From assembly GCA_030632225.1 (NCBI GenBank), contig DAOVVF010000001.1, positions 1 to 23,339 of the forward strand: a stretch of DNA of 23,339 nt, in the 5' to 3' direction. Positions 5,464 to 12,277 of this stretch are shown in pieces (position 1 is the stretch's first letter; the number at the start of each line of letters is the position of its first letter). The notes beneath the pieces are model-generated. The model was not told where the DNA came from. It did no database searches and saw nothing but the letters and a program-made list of their open reading frames with translations. Both the position numbers and the translations under genes were made by a program. This DNA comes from Candidatus Parcubacteria bacterium. Its GTDB lineage: Bacteria; Patescibacteriota; Patescibacteriia; UBA1558; GWA2-36-10.

Positions 5464-5493
5464 CCTTTATTTTTTAATAAGAACAGACTTTGC

Positions 5494-5522
5494 AATATAG
5501 TATATAAAAACCAAACTGTCAA
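5494..5522 (-). promoter_or_regulatory. Promoter of the array / IS110-like transcription unit
   Basis: On the minus strand, TTGACA (5517-5522), 17 bases, then TATATT (5494-5499): near-consensus sigma-70. The predicted start is near 5487, just before element E. The -35 lies in the loop of the elp3 terminator. The octamer AAGAACAG (plus strand, 5479-5486) at the start point is shared with the promoter at 3520-3548. Confidence 0.75.
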
Positions 5523-5530
5523 TAGTTTGG
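5505..5530 (-). terminator. Intrinsic terminator of elp3
   Basis: A perfect 7-bp stem (CCAAACT 5511-5517 / AGTTTGG 5524-5530) is followed on the minus strand by TTTTTA. Its 6-base loop, with one base of the stem, contains most of the -35 of the array promoter, so transcription ending from elp3 and starting of the array overlap. Confidence 0.7.
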
Positions 5531-5558
5531 TATATAATCATTTAGTTTTATTAAGAAG

Positions 5559-7157
5559 TTATATAACCTTAGTCATATAAGTACCTTCTATATTATAGTC
5601 TAATTTTTTGTAGTAATTCCTAACTCCTATACCAGATATAACAGCTACTTTATTTAATCCTTTTTCTTTAGTAATTTTCTCAGCTTCAGCCATTAGTTTT
5701 TTACCAAAGCCTAAGTGTTGAGTTTTACTTACTTTATCATCTTGAGTTTGATCATAGACAGGTACCATTTTACCGTAAACATGTAGTTCTCTAACCAAAG
5801 AAGCGTTCTTTAATTCTGGAAATATATTATCTTCAGGATTATTATTAAATCTTAATCTTAAAAAAGCATAAACTTTATCTTTCTGCGGACTTTCATAACT
5901 TAAGAATATTTCAGTACCTTCAGATGCTTTATATTCTCTTCTAACTAATTTAGCTTTAGCTAATTCTTCTGTATCACCCCTGACTTCACGACAGCGTAAA
6001 CACTGACAGCTTTTATTTTGTTTCTTTAGTTCAGCTTGTAGGAATTGTCTTAAGTTAGTTATCTTATTACCAGCTACTATACTTTCTTTAGGTATATCTC
6101 TAATTAATCTATTTATTCTAACATAAGGTGGGACTATATTTTTTACTTTAACTAACAGATCAATTAATTCTGATTCAGAAAAAGGTTTATATTTTTTATC
6201 TTTGTACCATTGATATAGTTCAGCATGCTCATTAACTATACAAGGGTATATTTTTATTTGATCAGGCTGTAGATCAGGAGAACTAAAAACATACTTAAAC
6301 ATGGCTAAGTCTTTTTTCGGATTAGAACCAGGTAAGTCAGGCATATAATGATGGTCTACTTTAATACCAACTTGTTTTAGTAATCTAGTAGCCTTGATAC
6401 TTTGTTCAAGACTGTGTCCCCGATGTATCTTATCAAGTATTCTATTATCAGTATGCTGTATGCCTAATTGTACTCTAGTAGTACCTAGGTGTCTCATCTT
6501 CTTTATTTCTGTCTCATTAATATAGTCAGGCCTAGTTTCTAAAGTTAAGCCAATTATCTTGTACTTAGTATCTTCATTTATTTGCTGTTCTTCTTCTAAA
6601 CTCAAAGCTTTTCTTGCTTTAGTTTCATAAGTATTAGCTGCGTAGAATAGATCACGTATAAATTCTTGTTGGTAAACATCGGGATAGACAGACCATGTAC
6701 CTCCTAAGACTAGTACTTCTAATTTATCAACTTGATGCCCATTATTTTCCAAAGCTTTAATACGCATAGTTACTTGTTTAACAGGATCAAATAAGTTCAT
6801 CTTAGCTCTCATAGCTGCTGGTTCATTAGAAAGATAGCTTTTAGGCATATCAGGTTCTGTTGGACAGTAAATACATCTTCCTGGACAAACAAAAGGTTTG
6901 CTAAGTACAGTAATAACTGAAACGCCAGACATAGTTCTAATAGCCCTTTTAGTTAGCAAATTAGCAAAGCTTTTATTCTCTTCTAGCTTCTTATCTTTAA
7001 CTAATTGACGATAGGTAGAAATAAGGGTAGCCTTAGAAGTAGGAGTTAGTTTATACTTAGAAAATATTTGTCTTAATGCTTTGACAAACTCAAGCTGGCT
7101 GCTATACTTTTGACTAGCTAATTCTAAAACTATTTTTTCCAATATTTTATTATCCAT
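5559..7157 (-). CDS. elp3: Elp3-type tRNA uridine-34 modification enzyme (radical SAM / acetyltransferase)
   Basis: Elp3 adds a carboxymethyl group to C5 of the wobble uridine of tRNA, using acetyl-CoA and S-adenosylmethionine. The 532-residue form from the ATG at 7155-7157 matches the usual length. A longer open frame (to 7373) is unlikely because its extra 72 residues are antisense to the methyltransferase gene and do not resemble the family. Visible features are the radical-SAM cluster motif CPGRCIYCPTEPD (about residues 94-106), the TRPDYI segment, the Cys pair CQCLRC, and a C-terminal acetyltransferase domain with GFGKKLM and VISGIGVRNYYKKL. No clear SD is seen. Its start codon overlaps the oppositely oriented start codon of the methyltransferase. 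Confidence 0.95.
   Translation of the reverse strand: MDNKILEKIVLELASQKYSSQLEFVKALRQIFSKYKLTPTSKATLISTYRQLVKDKKLEENKSFANLLTKRAIRTMSGVSVITVLSKPFVCPGRCIYCPTEPDMPKSYLSNEPAAMRAKMNLFDPVKQVTMRIKALENNGHQVDKLEVLVLGGTWSVYPDVYQQEFIRDLFYAANTYETKARKALSLEEEQQINEDTKYKIIGLTLETRPDYINETEIKKMRHLGTTRVQLGIQHTDNRILDKIHRGHSLEQSIKATRLLKQVGIKVDHHYMPDLPGSNPKKDLAMFKYVFSSPDLQPDQIKIYPCIVNEHAELYQWYKDKKYKPFSESELIDLLVKVKNIVPPYVRINRLIRDIPKESIVAGNKITNLRQFLQAELKKQNKSCQCLRCREVRGDTEELAKAKLVRREYKASEGTEIFLSYESPQKDKVYAFLRLRFNNNPEDNIFPELKNASLVRELHVYGKMVPVYDQTQDDKVSKTQHLGFGKKLMAEAEKITKEKGLNKVAVISGIGVRNYYKKLDYNIEGTYMTKVI
7081..7108 (+). promoter_or_regulatory. Promoter of the Trm9-like methyltransferase, inside the elp3 coding region
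   Basis: TTGACA (7081-7086), 16 bases, then TATACT (7103-7108). The predicted start near 7115 gives a leader of about 40 bases before the ATG at 7156. The promoter lies within the 5' coding part of elp3, on the opposite strand. Confidence 0.6.
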
Positions 7158-7824
7158 GTCAGTTAAAAAAGATTTAAAAGAAATATATAATTCTATAAGT
7201 GAAGAATTTTCTGCTTCACGAGCTTTTCCCTGGGAAGAGCTACAGGTCTTTATACCATACATTAAGGATGGTTTCAAGGTCTTAGACCTAGGTTGTGGTA
7301 ATGCTAGAGTACTTAAATTATTCAAAGATAATAACAAAGAAATAGAATATACGGGTATAGACTTTAGTGACAAGTTAATTAAAGAAGCTCAAACTGATTT
7401 TCCCGAAGCTAAGTTTAAGGTATCTGATATGACCGAAGTAGATTTTTCTAAAGAGAGTTTTGATGTAGTGCTGATGGTAGCTTCTTTTCATCATTTAGAA
7501 ACCAAACAAGAGAGAATAGAATTACTAAAAAAAGTTAATAGCTGGTTAAAACCAAAAGGCTATTTATTTATGACTAACTGGAATCTATGGCAAAGAAAAT
7601 ATTTTAAATATTTTTTCAAGAATGTGTTTAGAAAAAAAGCGGTTAATGATTTTTTCATACCTTGGAAGAAATATTCAGAGGATAAGAAAGTATTATGGAG
7701 ATACTATCATAGCTTTTCTCAGAAAGAACTAAATAGTTTATTAAAGAAAACAAACTTTAGTTTAGAACCAAAAGGAGTATATTATACTAAGTGGAATATT
7801 AATAGTTTTGTTAGTAAGAAATAA
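7156..7824 (+). CDS. Trm9/ALKBH8-like SAM-dependent methyltransferase, probably acting on tRNA wobble uridine
   Basis: The 222-residue protein is a class I methyltransferase with the SAM loop VLDLGCGNARVL (about 42-53), an acidic strand end in GIDFSDKL (about 74-81), and FDVVLMVASFHHL (about 99-111). Several details fit the Trm9/ALKBH8 group specifically: the N-terminal YNSISEEFSASRAFPWEEL, the HHL after the catalytic strand, and FFIPWKKY followed by WRYYHSFSQKEL near the end. Trm9 methyl-esterifies the carboxymethyl-uridine made by the Elongator/Elp3 route. Its divergent pairing with elp3 supports a joint role. The ATG at 7156 is the only good start and shares CATG with the elp3 start. No SD is seen. 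The function is inferred from motifs plus context; a generic small-molecule methyltransferase remains possible. Confidence 0.8.
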   Translation: MSVKKDLKEIYNSISEEFSASRAFPWEELQVFIPYIKDGFKVLDLGCGNARVLKLFKDNNKEIEYTGIDFSDKLIKEAQTDFPEAKFKVSDMTEVDFSKESFDVVLMVASFHHLETKQERIELLKKVNSWLKPKGYLFMTNWNLWQRKYFKYFFKNVFRKKAVNDFFIPWKKYSEDKKVLWRYYHSFSQKELNSLLKKTNFSLEPKGVYYTKWNINSFVSKK

Positions 7825-7853
7825 GTTCTTTATATCTAACAAGGAGGCAGTTA

Positions 7854-8101
7854 TGCCAGGTTATTTAGTAGTTGTACATACAGAAGAGCCAGCTGAAGAT
7901 CACCGACCTCACGAAAAAACTTCTTGGAAGGGTCCCTTTTGGACATCTGCTGTTTACAAAACTATCAAGGTAGAAAATGTTTTGAAAGCAGCCAGGGAAG
8001 TGTTAGGAGTTGGTTCTGATAAATTGGAAATTGTATTTTTTCAGCATCGTAGCATTGGGCTATGTATGGCTGCTCGTCGTACAGATTGGCGTGATTTTTA
8101 A
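7854..8101 (+). CDS. Small orphan protein, 82 residues
   Basis: I do not recognise the family. A full SD (AAGGAGG, five bases before the ATG) fixes the start at 7854 rather than at the earlier in-frame ATG at 7808 that overlaps the methyltransferase. The protein begins MPGYLVVVHTEEP and continues with a charged, histidine-containing segment (EDHRPHEKTSWKGPFW), then a mixed helix/strand part that ends in RRTDWRDF. No membrane segment or metal-binding cysteine cluster is present, so it is not a Trm112-type partner for the neighbouring methyltransferase. It lies 29 bases after that gene, has no clear promoter of its own and is followed by a terminator, so it may be co-transcribed with the methyltransferase. 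Confidence 0.72.
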
Positions 8102-8105
8102 CTAA

Positions 8106-8133
8106 AAAACCACCTAAGTAATTAAGTGGTTTT
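8106..8133 (+). terminator. Intrinsic terminator after the 82-residue gene
   Basis: AAAACCAC (8106-8113) pairs with GTGGTTTT (8126-8133), with additional inner TAA/TTA pairing, and is followed by C and TTT. It lies 4 bases after the stop codon. Confidence 0.8.
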
Positions 8134-8158
8134 CTTTACTGTATTTTTTTAGAAAATA

Positions 8159-8167
8159 TGCTAAAAT
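8159..8167 (+). promoter_or_regulatory. Extended -10 promoter of the 8.2-13.3 kb operon
   Basis: TGCTAAAAT is an extended -10 (TG-N-TAAAAT). The only possible -35, TTTACT at 8134-8139, is too far away (22 bases), so this would work as an extended -10 promoter. The predicted start is near 8174. Confidence 0.4.
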
Positions 8168-8228
8168 ACAAATAATTAAGCATTGATACATAACTATTAG
8201 AAAAAAATTAATTATTCTAGTTATTGCC

Positions 8229-9335
8229 ATGTTTTTATTGCTCCCTCTACCTATTTTGGCTATAGAAGCATATAGTGGTGATAACGTACTTTTGTCAGCA
8301 GATCAAGTAATAGATGGTAATTACTATGCTGCTGGTCAAAACGTAGAAATCTATGGAAAAGTTAATGGGGATGTCTTTGTCGCAGGTAATAAGATAGTCA
8401 TTAATTCAGAAGAAATCAATGGTAGCATCTTTGTTGCTGGTAGTGTTATTGATATTAGAGGAGTAGTGACTGGCTCAGTTAGAACTGTTGGAGAGAATGT
8501 TAGTATTAATGGAAAAGTTAATGGAAATGTTTTTTCCGTTGGTACTACTGTTTTTGTAGATACTGATGCAGAAGTAGGTGGACATCTTACTTTCTGGGGA
8601 CAAAGAGCTACTATCAGAGGTAATATTGATGGTCAAGTAGAAGGAGGTATGGAATCTTTAGCTTTAAGTGGTCAGGTTGGTAAAGACGTAGATGTTACTT
8701 TATGTGAAACTTGTGAACAACCTACTTTGGAAGTAAGTGAAACAGCAGTAATTGCTGGTACTCTAGGTTATTCTGCTTTTAAAGAAGCTGAGATTGCTGA
8801 AGGAGCTACTATTGGAGAAGTAGAATTTAATCAAGCTAGTCCTAAAGTTAAAGACAAACAACCTTTATGGAGTTTTGGCAAATTAAAAGGCTGGCTCTTT
8901 AATTTATTCACCATTCTAGTAACTGGTATGATCTTACTATACCTATGGCCTAAGTTTTTTGACAGAGCCTATCATGAAGTTCGTAAAAAACCAATTAAAA
9001 CTTTTTTTAAAGGATTTTTGATTTTAATAGTTACACCCATAGCTTGTATAATAGCTATGGTAACAATAATTGGTATACCTGTTGGTATAATTGCTTTAGT
9101 ACTTTGGGGTATTATGTTGTACTTAGCTAAAGTAATATCAGCTTGGTTAGTCGGTAAGTTTGTTAAAGATTGGTTCTTAAAAGATAAAAGAATGCCTGCT
9201 CTAGCTATTCTAGTAATAGGTACCTTAGTCTATATAATAATAGGTACTATACCTTTTGTTGGTTTCCTAATGGTTCTAGTTACCTTCTTGTTATCTTGGG
9301 GTACTTTGTTAAAGTTAATGCCTAAAGAAAAATAA
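8229..9335 (+). CDS. Polymer-forming (bactofilin-like) protein with C-terminal membrane domain, 368 residues
   Basis: After a cleavable or anchoring hydrophobic N-terminus (MFLLLPLPILAIEA), residues about 15-200 form a run of short beta-solenoid repeats with a G-x-V/I-x-G-(N/D)-V/I pattern (NGDVFVAG, NGSIFVAG, TGSVRTVG, NGNVFSVG). This is the pattern of polymer-forming cytoskeletal proteins. A CETCEQ pair interrupts it near residue 160. Residues about 220-365 hold several membrane segments. The solenoid would face outside the membrane if the N-terminus is a signal peptide. The ATG at 8229 is the first conventional start, but the frame stays open to an ATT at 8196, which would add RKKLIILVIA and complete a textbook signal peptide. 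It is the first gene of an operon with envelope and sugar genes, so a role in cell-surface structure is likely. Confidence 0.8.
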   Translation: MFLLLPLPILAIEAYSGDNVLLSADQVIDGNYYAAGQNVEIYGKVNGDVFVAGNKIVINSEEINGSIFVAGSVIDIRGVVTGSVRTVGENVSINGKVNGNVFSVGTTVFVDTDAEVGGHLTFWGQRATIRGNIDGQVEGGMESLALSGQVGKDVDVTLCETCEQPTLEVSETAVIAGTLGYSAFKEAEIAEGATIGEVEFNQASPKVKDKQPLWSFGKLKGWLFNLFTILVTGMILLYLWPKFFDRAYHEVRKKPIKTFFKGFLILIVTPIACIIAMVTIIGIPVGIIALVLWGIMLYLAKVISAWLVGKFVKDWFLKDKRMPALAILVIGTLVYIIIGTIPFVGFLMVLVTFLLSWGTLLKLMPKEK

Positions 9336-9336
9336 T

Positions 9337-10707
9337 ATGGAAAAAAGCATTTTTAAAGCCTATGATATCAGGGGGGTATATCCAAAAGAGTTAAATGAAG
9401 AGGATGTTGATTTAATTGTTCAAACCTATCTTATATTACTATCAGAAAAGTTAAACAAGCCTATAAAAGAGCTGAAGATTGCTGTGGGTAGAGATATTAG
9501 AAATTCTTCCGAGTCTTTAATTAAGCCAGCTATCAACACCTTCCTTAAATACGGAGTTAGCGTTGACGATTATGGTCTGATATCTATTAATGATTACTAT
9601 TTTGTAGTTGGTAAATATAAATATGATGCTGGTGTTATGGCTACAGCTAGTCATAACCCACCAGAATACGGTGGCTTTAAATTAACTTATGCTAATCAGG
9701 AATATCCTGATAGTATAGATTTTCTATCAGGCAAAGAGCTTTATCAGACATTACAAAAATTATCTTTTCCTATTAATGCTCCTCAAACTAAGGGTAAATT
9801 AAATAGTAGAAAGTATATACAAGATCATTTAAAACATATTTTTGAGTTTGTTGATATTAAAAAAATAAAGCCTTTTCAAGTAGTAGTGGATAATGGCAAT
9901 GGTATGAATTCTATTATGATGCCTCATATCTTTGATAAATTACCCTGTGAACTAATACATCTTTTTCCGGAAATGGATGGTGATTTTCCTAATCGTCCGC
10001 CCAACCCTTTAACAGAGGGAGCTTATAAGAAGCTAGCTGATAAAGTTTTAGCCACTAAAGCAGATTTAGGAATAATTTATGATGTAGATGGTGATCGTAT
10101 ATTTTTAGTAGATGAAAAAGGAGGCTTTATCAGGGGTGATACAGTACTTTTGTTTTTAGCTAGAGCGATATTAAAGAAAAATCCTGGCTCAGGCATTGCA
10201 TATAATCTGATTTGCTCACATGCTGTACCAGAGTTAATAGCTAAATGGGGAGGCAAACCCTTACGTAGTGAAGTTGGTTATATGAACTTAGCTCGTCATA
10301 TGCGTGAAGGTAATGGTATTATGAGTGGGGAAGTTTCAGGTCATTTTGCTTTTAGAGATAATTTTTATGCTGATTCTGGCTTCATAGCTTTACTATTAGT
10401 TTTACAGACCTTATCAGAAGACGGCCGTCCTTTGTCTGAGATAGTAAAAGATTTCTCTTTGTACTATAAAGATGATGAAATTAATTTAACAGTAGATAAT
10501 ATTAAAGAGAAATTAGATTTATTTAGACAAAAGTATAAAGATAATATTAAAGATGAAATGGATGGTATTACAGTTGAGTTTGATAATTGGTGGTTTAATG
10601 TTAGAGCTTCTAATACTGAACCGTTACTGCGTATTACAGTTGAAGCCGATAATAAACAGCTTTGGCAGGAAAAAAGTAAAGAACTAATTGATTATATTAA
10701 TAATTAA
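9337..10707 (+). CDS. Phosphomannomutase / phosphoglucomutase family enzyme
   Basis: This alpha-D-phosphohexomutase moves phosphate between C1 and C6 of a hexose to supply nucleotide sugars for envelope polymers. The 456-residue length is standard. All four active-site elements are visible: the phospho-serine loop TASHNP (S105), the metal-binding DVDGDR (about 249-254), the sugar-specificity loop GEVSGHFAF (about 332-340), and the phosphate-binding RASNTEPLLR (about 430-439). The GEVSGH form fits the PMM/PGM subgroup with mannose or glucose specificity. Phosphoglucosamine mutase is less likely. The gene begins one base after the stop of the preceding gene, which suggests co-translation. No SD is present. 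Nothing is unusual. Confidence 0.92.
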   Translation: MEKSIFKAYDIRGVYPKELNEEDVDLIVQTYLILLSEKLNKPIKELKIAVGRDIRNSSESLIKPAINTFLKYGVSVDDYGLISINDYYFVVGKYKYDAGVMATASHNPPEYGGFKLTYANQEYPDSIDFLSGKELYQTLQKLSFPINAPQTKGKLNSRKYIQDHLKHIFEFVDIKKIKPFQVVVDNGNGMNSIMMPHIFDKLPCELIHLFPEMDGDFPNRPPNPLTEGAYKKLADKVLATKADLGIIYDVDGDRIFLVDEKGGFIRGDTVLLFLARAILKKNPGSGIAYNLICSHAVPELIAKWGGKPLRSEVGYMNLARHMREGNGIMSGEVSGHFAFRDNFYADSGFIALLLVLQTLSEDGRPLSEIVKDFSLYYKDDEINLTVDNIKEKLDLFRQKYKDNIKDEMDGITVEFDNWWFNVRASNTEPLLRITVEADNKQLWQEKSKELIDYINN

Positions 10708-10718
10708 CATATAAATTT

Positions 10719-11465
10719 ATGCAAGTAGTATTATGGATTGTGGGTATAGCCATAGTTATTACCCTCGTATCTATTAGACAGATTAATCAATATCAAAGAG
10801 GTGTTAAATTTGTCTTAGGCAAATACAAAAAGATTTTAGAACCAGGTTGGCGTTTAGTTTGGCCTATCTTCCAGTCAATGCAGAAAGTAGATATCAGAGT
10901 TAAAGCAGTAGATGTACCAGATCAGGATGCTATAACCAAAGATAATGTTTCAGTAAATGTTAATGCTGTATTGTACTACAAGGTTACTTATGCTGACAAA
11001 GCAATATTAGAAGTAGAACACTTCTATTACGCTGTATCTCAATTAGCGCAGACTACTATGAGAGATGTAGTAGGTGAAGTTAGTTTAGATGAATTACTAA
11101 CTAAGCGAGATAACGTTTCTGATCGTATTCAACAAATTGTTGATGTTGCTACAGATCCTTGGGGCATTAAAGTAGTTTCCGTAGATTTAAAGCATATTGA
11201 ATTACCTCAGGAAATGAAGAGAACTATTGCTAAACAGGCTGAAGCAGAAAGAGAAAAAAGAGCTGTAATTATTAAAGCAGAAGGTGAAGTAATTGCTGCT
11301 GATAATATGGCTAAGGCAGCTAATACTTTATCAGGTGCTGATGGAGCCTTACATTTAAGAACCCTGCAATCTATTAATGACCTATCATCTGATCAATCTA
11401 ACACAGTTATACTTGCCATGCCTTTAGAAATTTTAAGAGCTTTTGAAGGAATGAAAAAGAAATGA
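10719..11465 (+). CDS. SPFH / slipin-type membrane protein
   Basis: This is a stomatin-like scaffold of the cytoplasmic membrane. Residues about 2-19 form a single membrane anchor. The SPFH domain follows (QYQRGVKFVLGKYKKILEPG, about 26-45) and carries the slipin pattern VDVPDQDAITKDNVSVNVNAVLYYKV. A coiled-coil segment rich in A, E and K (about 165-200, KQAEAEREKRA) leads to the C-terminus. The length of 248 residues is typical of bacterial slipins. The usual partner, an NfeD protease-like protein, is not in this window. The end overlaps the start of murI by four bases (ATGA), so the two are probably translationally coupled. The exact role of slipins is poorly known, and membrane-domain organisation is the general expectation. 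Confidence 0.9.
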   Translation: MQVVLWIVGIAIVITLVSIRQINQYQRGVKFVLGKYKKILEPGWRLVWPIFQSMQKVDIRVKAVDVPDQDAITKDNVSVNVNAVLYYKVTYADKAILEVEHFYYAVSQLAQTTMRDVVGEVSLDELLTKRDNVSDRIQQIVDVATDPWGIKVVSVDLKHIELPQEMKRTIAKQAEAEREKRAVIIKAEGEVIAADNMAKAANTLSGADGALHLRTLQSINDLSSDQSNTVILAMPLEILRAFEGMKKK

Positions 11466-12277
11466 TAGGAATATTTGATTCAGGCTTTGGTGGCCTGACT
11501 ATATTCAAAGAAATAGAGAAAACACTGCCTGATTACAATTATGTTTACCTGGGTGATAATGACCGAGCACCCTATGGTAACAGTAGTCAGGCAGTTATTT
11601 TTAATCAAACCAAACAAGCTGTAGATTATTTATTTAATCAAGGCTGTTTTTTAATTATTCTAGCTTGTCATACAGCCTCAGCAGAAGCTTTGCGGAAGAT
11701 ACAGCAGGAGTATTTACCAAGTAAATGGCCAGGTAAAAATGTACTAGGAGTTATTAGGCCTTTAGCTGAAGAAGCTAGTCAATTGAGTAATAATAAATCA
11801 ATAGTTGTTCTAGGTACTAATAGTACCGTAGAGTCAGGAGCATATATACGAGAATTAAAAGAGCAGGATAAGGCATTAGAGACAGTTCAACGGGCTTGTC
11901 CTTTACTAGTACCAATTGTTGAAAATTCAAAAGAAGCTAATCCAGCCACAAAAGAAATATTAAAAGAATATATTCGCGAATTAAAAGGCTATCAGCCAGA
12001 TACAGTTATATTAGGCTGTACTCACTATGGTTGGTTAACAGAACAAATACAGCAAGAGTTTGGTAATCAAGTTTTAATTCTAAATAGTGGTAGTGTAGTA
12101 GCTAACAAACTAAAAAATTATTTGCAAAGGCATTCTAATATGGTAAAATTAGCAGGGTCTGAAGTTAAGAGGACATTTTTAACTACCGGAGATTCTCATA
12201 TCTTTGATTCAGCTGCTGAGAAATTTCTTGGCAGAATAATAACTTCTAAAAAAATTAATCTAAATGAATATGAATAA
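11462..12277 (+). CDS. murI: Glutamate racemase MurI
   Basis: MurI makes D-glutamate for peptidoglycan by cofactor-independent racemisation. The 271-residue protein has the family signature throughout: FDSGFGGLTI (about 4-13), YLGDNDRAPYGN (about 29-40), the first catalytic cysteine in ACHTASAEAL (about 73), and the second in LGCTHYGWL (about 190). Both catalytic cysteines are present, so it should be active. It overlaps the SPFH gene by four bases upstream and the hydroxyacid dehydrogenase gene downstream (by 14 or 8 bases, depending on the start chosen there). A weak GAAGGA lies 13 bases before the ATG. Its place beside a phosphohexomutase and a polymer-forming surface protein gives the operon a cell-envelope theme. 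Confidence 0.95.
   Translation: MIGIFDSGFGGLTIFKEIEKTLPDYNYVYLGDNDRAPYGNSSQAVIFNQTKQAVDYLFNQGCFLIILACHTASAEALRKIQQEYLPSKWPGKNVLGVIRPLAEEASQLSNNKSIVVLGTNSTVESGAYIRELKEQDKALETVQRACPLLVPIVENSKEANPATKEILKEYIRELKGYQPDTVILGCTHYGWLTEQIQQEFGNQVLILNSGSVVANKLKNYLQRHSNMVKLAGSEVKRTFLTTGDSHIFDSAAEKFLGRIITSKKINLNEYE

Larger units (their letters stand above)
3560..5522 (-). mobile_element. IS110-like locus with flanking multi-loop RNA arrays
   Basis: The unit runs from a promoter at 5494-5522 to an intrinsic terminator at 3567-3590. It contains five structured elements, an IS110-family-like gene, and five more structured elements. Composition is visibly richer in G and C than the neighbouring housekeeping genes, which suggests horizontal origin. 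I find no terminal inverted repeats, as expected for IS110 relatives, and no target duplication. The exact DNA ends, if it was ever mobile as a unit, cannot be placed from one copy. The protein's altered catalytic motifs and the size of the arrays argue that it may now be a fixed, domesticated system. Confidence 0.6.

Noticed and set aside
3560..5470. A CRISPR array reading of the repeats around the IS110-like gene
   Set aside because: There is no constant direct repeat separated by unique spacers of about 30 bases. What repeats is a short framework (ACA, TCGT) inside stems whose sequence varies, and no cas gene is present.
5411..5475. Element E as a simple plus-strand terminator (it is followed by CCTTTATTTTTT)
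   Set aside because: It has the full two-guide architecture of the other nine elements, and no plus-strand gene or good plus-strand promoter lies upstream to need it. A secondary terminator role cannot be excluded.
3560..5530. Terminal inverted repeats of a classical insertion sequence
   Set aside because: None are visible. The hairpins are internal and each closes on itself, and IS110 relatives normally lack such repeats.
7158..7373. N-terminal extension of elp3 by 72 residues
   Set aside because: The extension is antisense to the conserved methyltransferase N-terminus, does not resemble Elp3, and would make the protein longer than the family.
7808..7853. Earlier ATG start for the 82-residue gene
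   Set aside because: It overlaps the methyltransferase gene and has no SD, whereas the ATG at 7854 has a full AAGGAGG.
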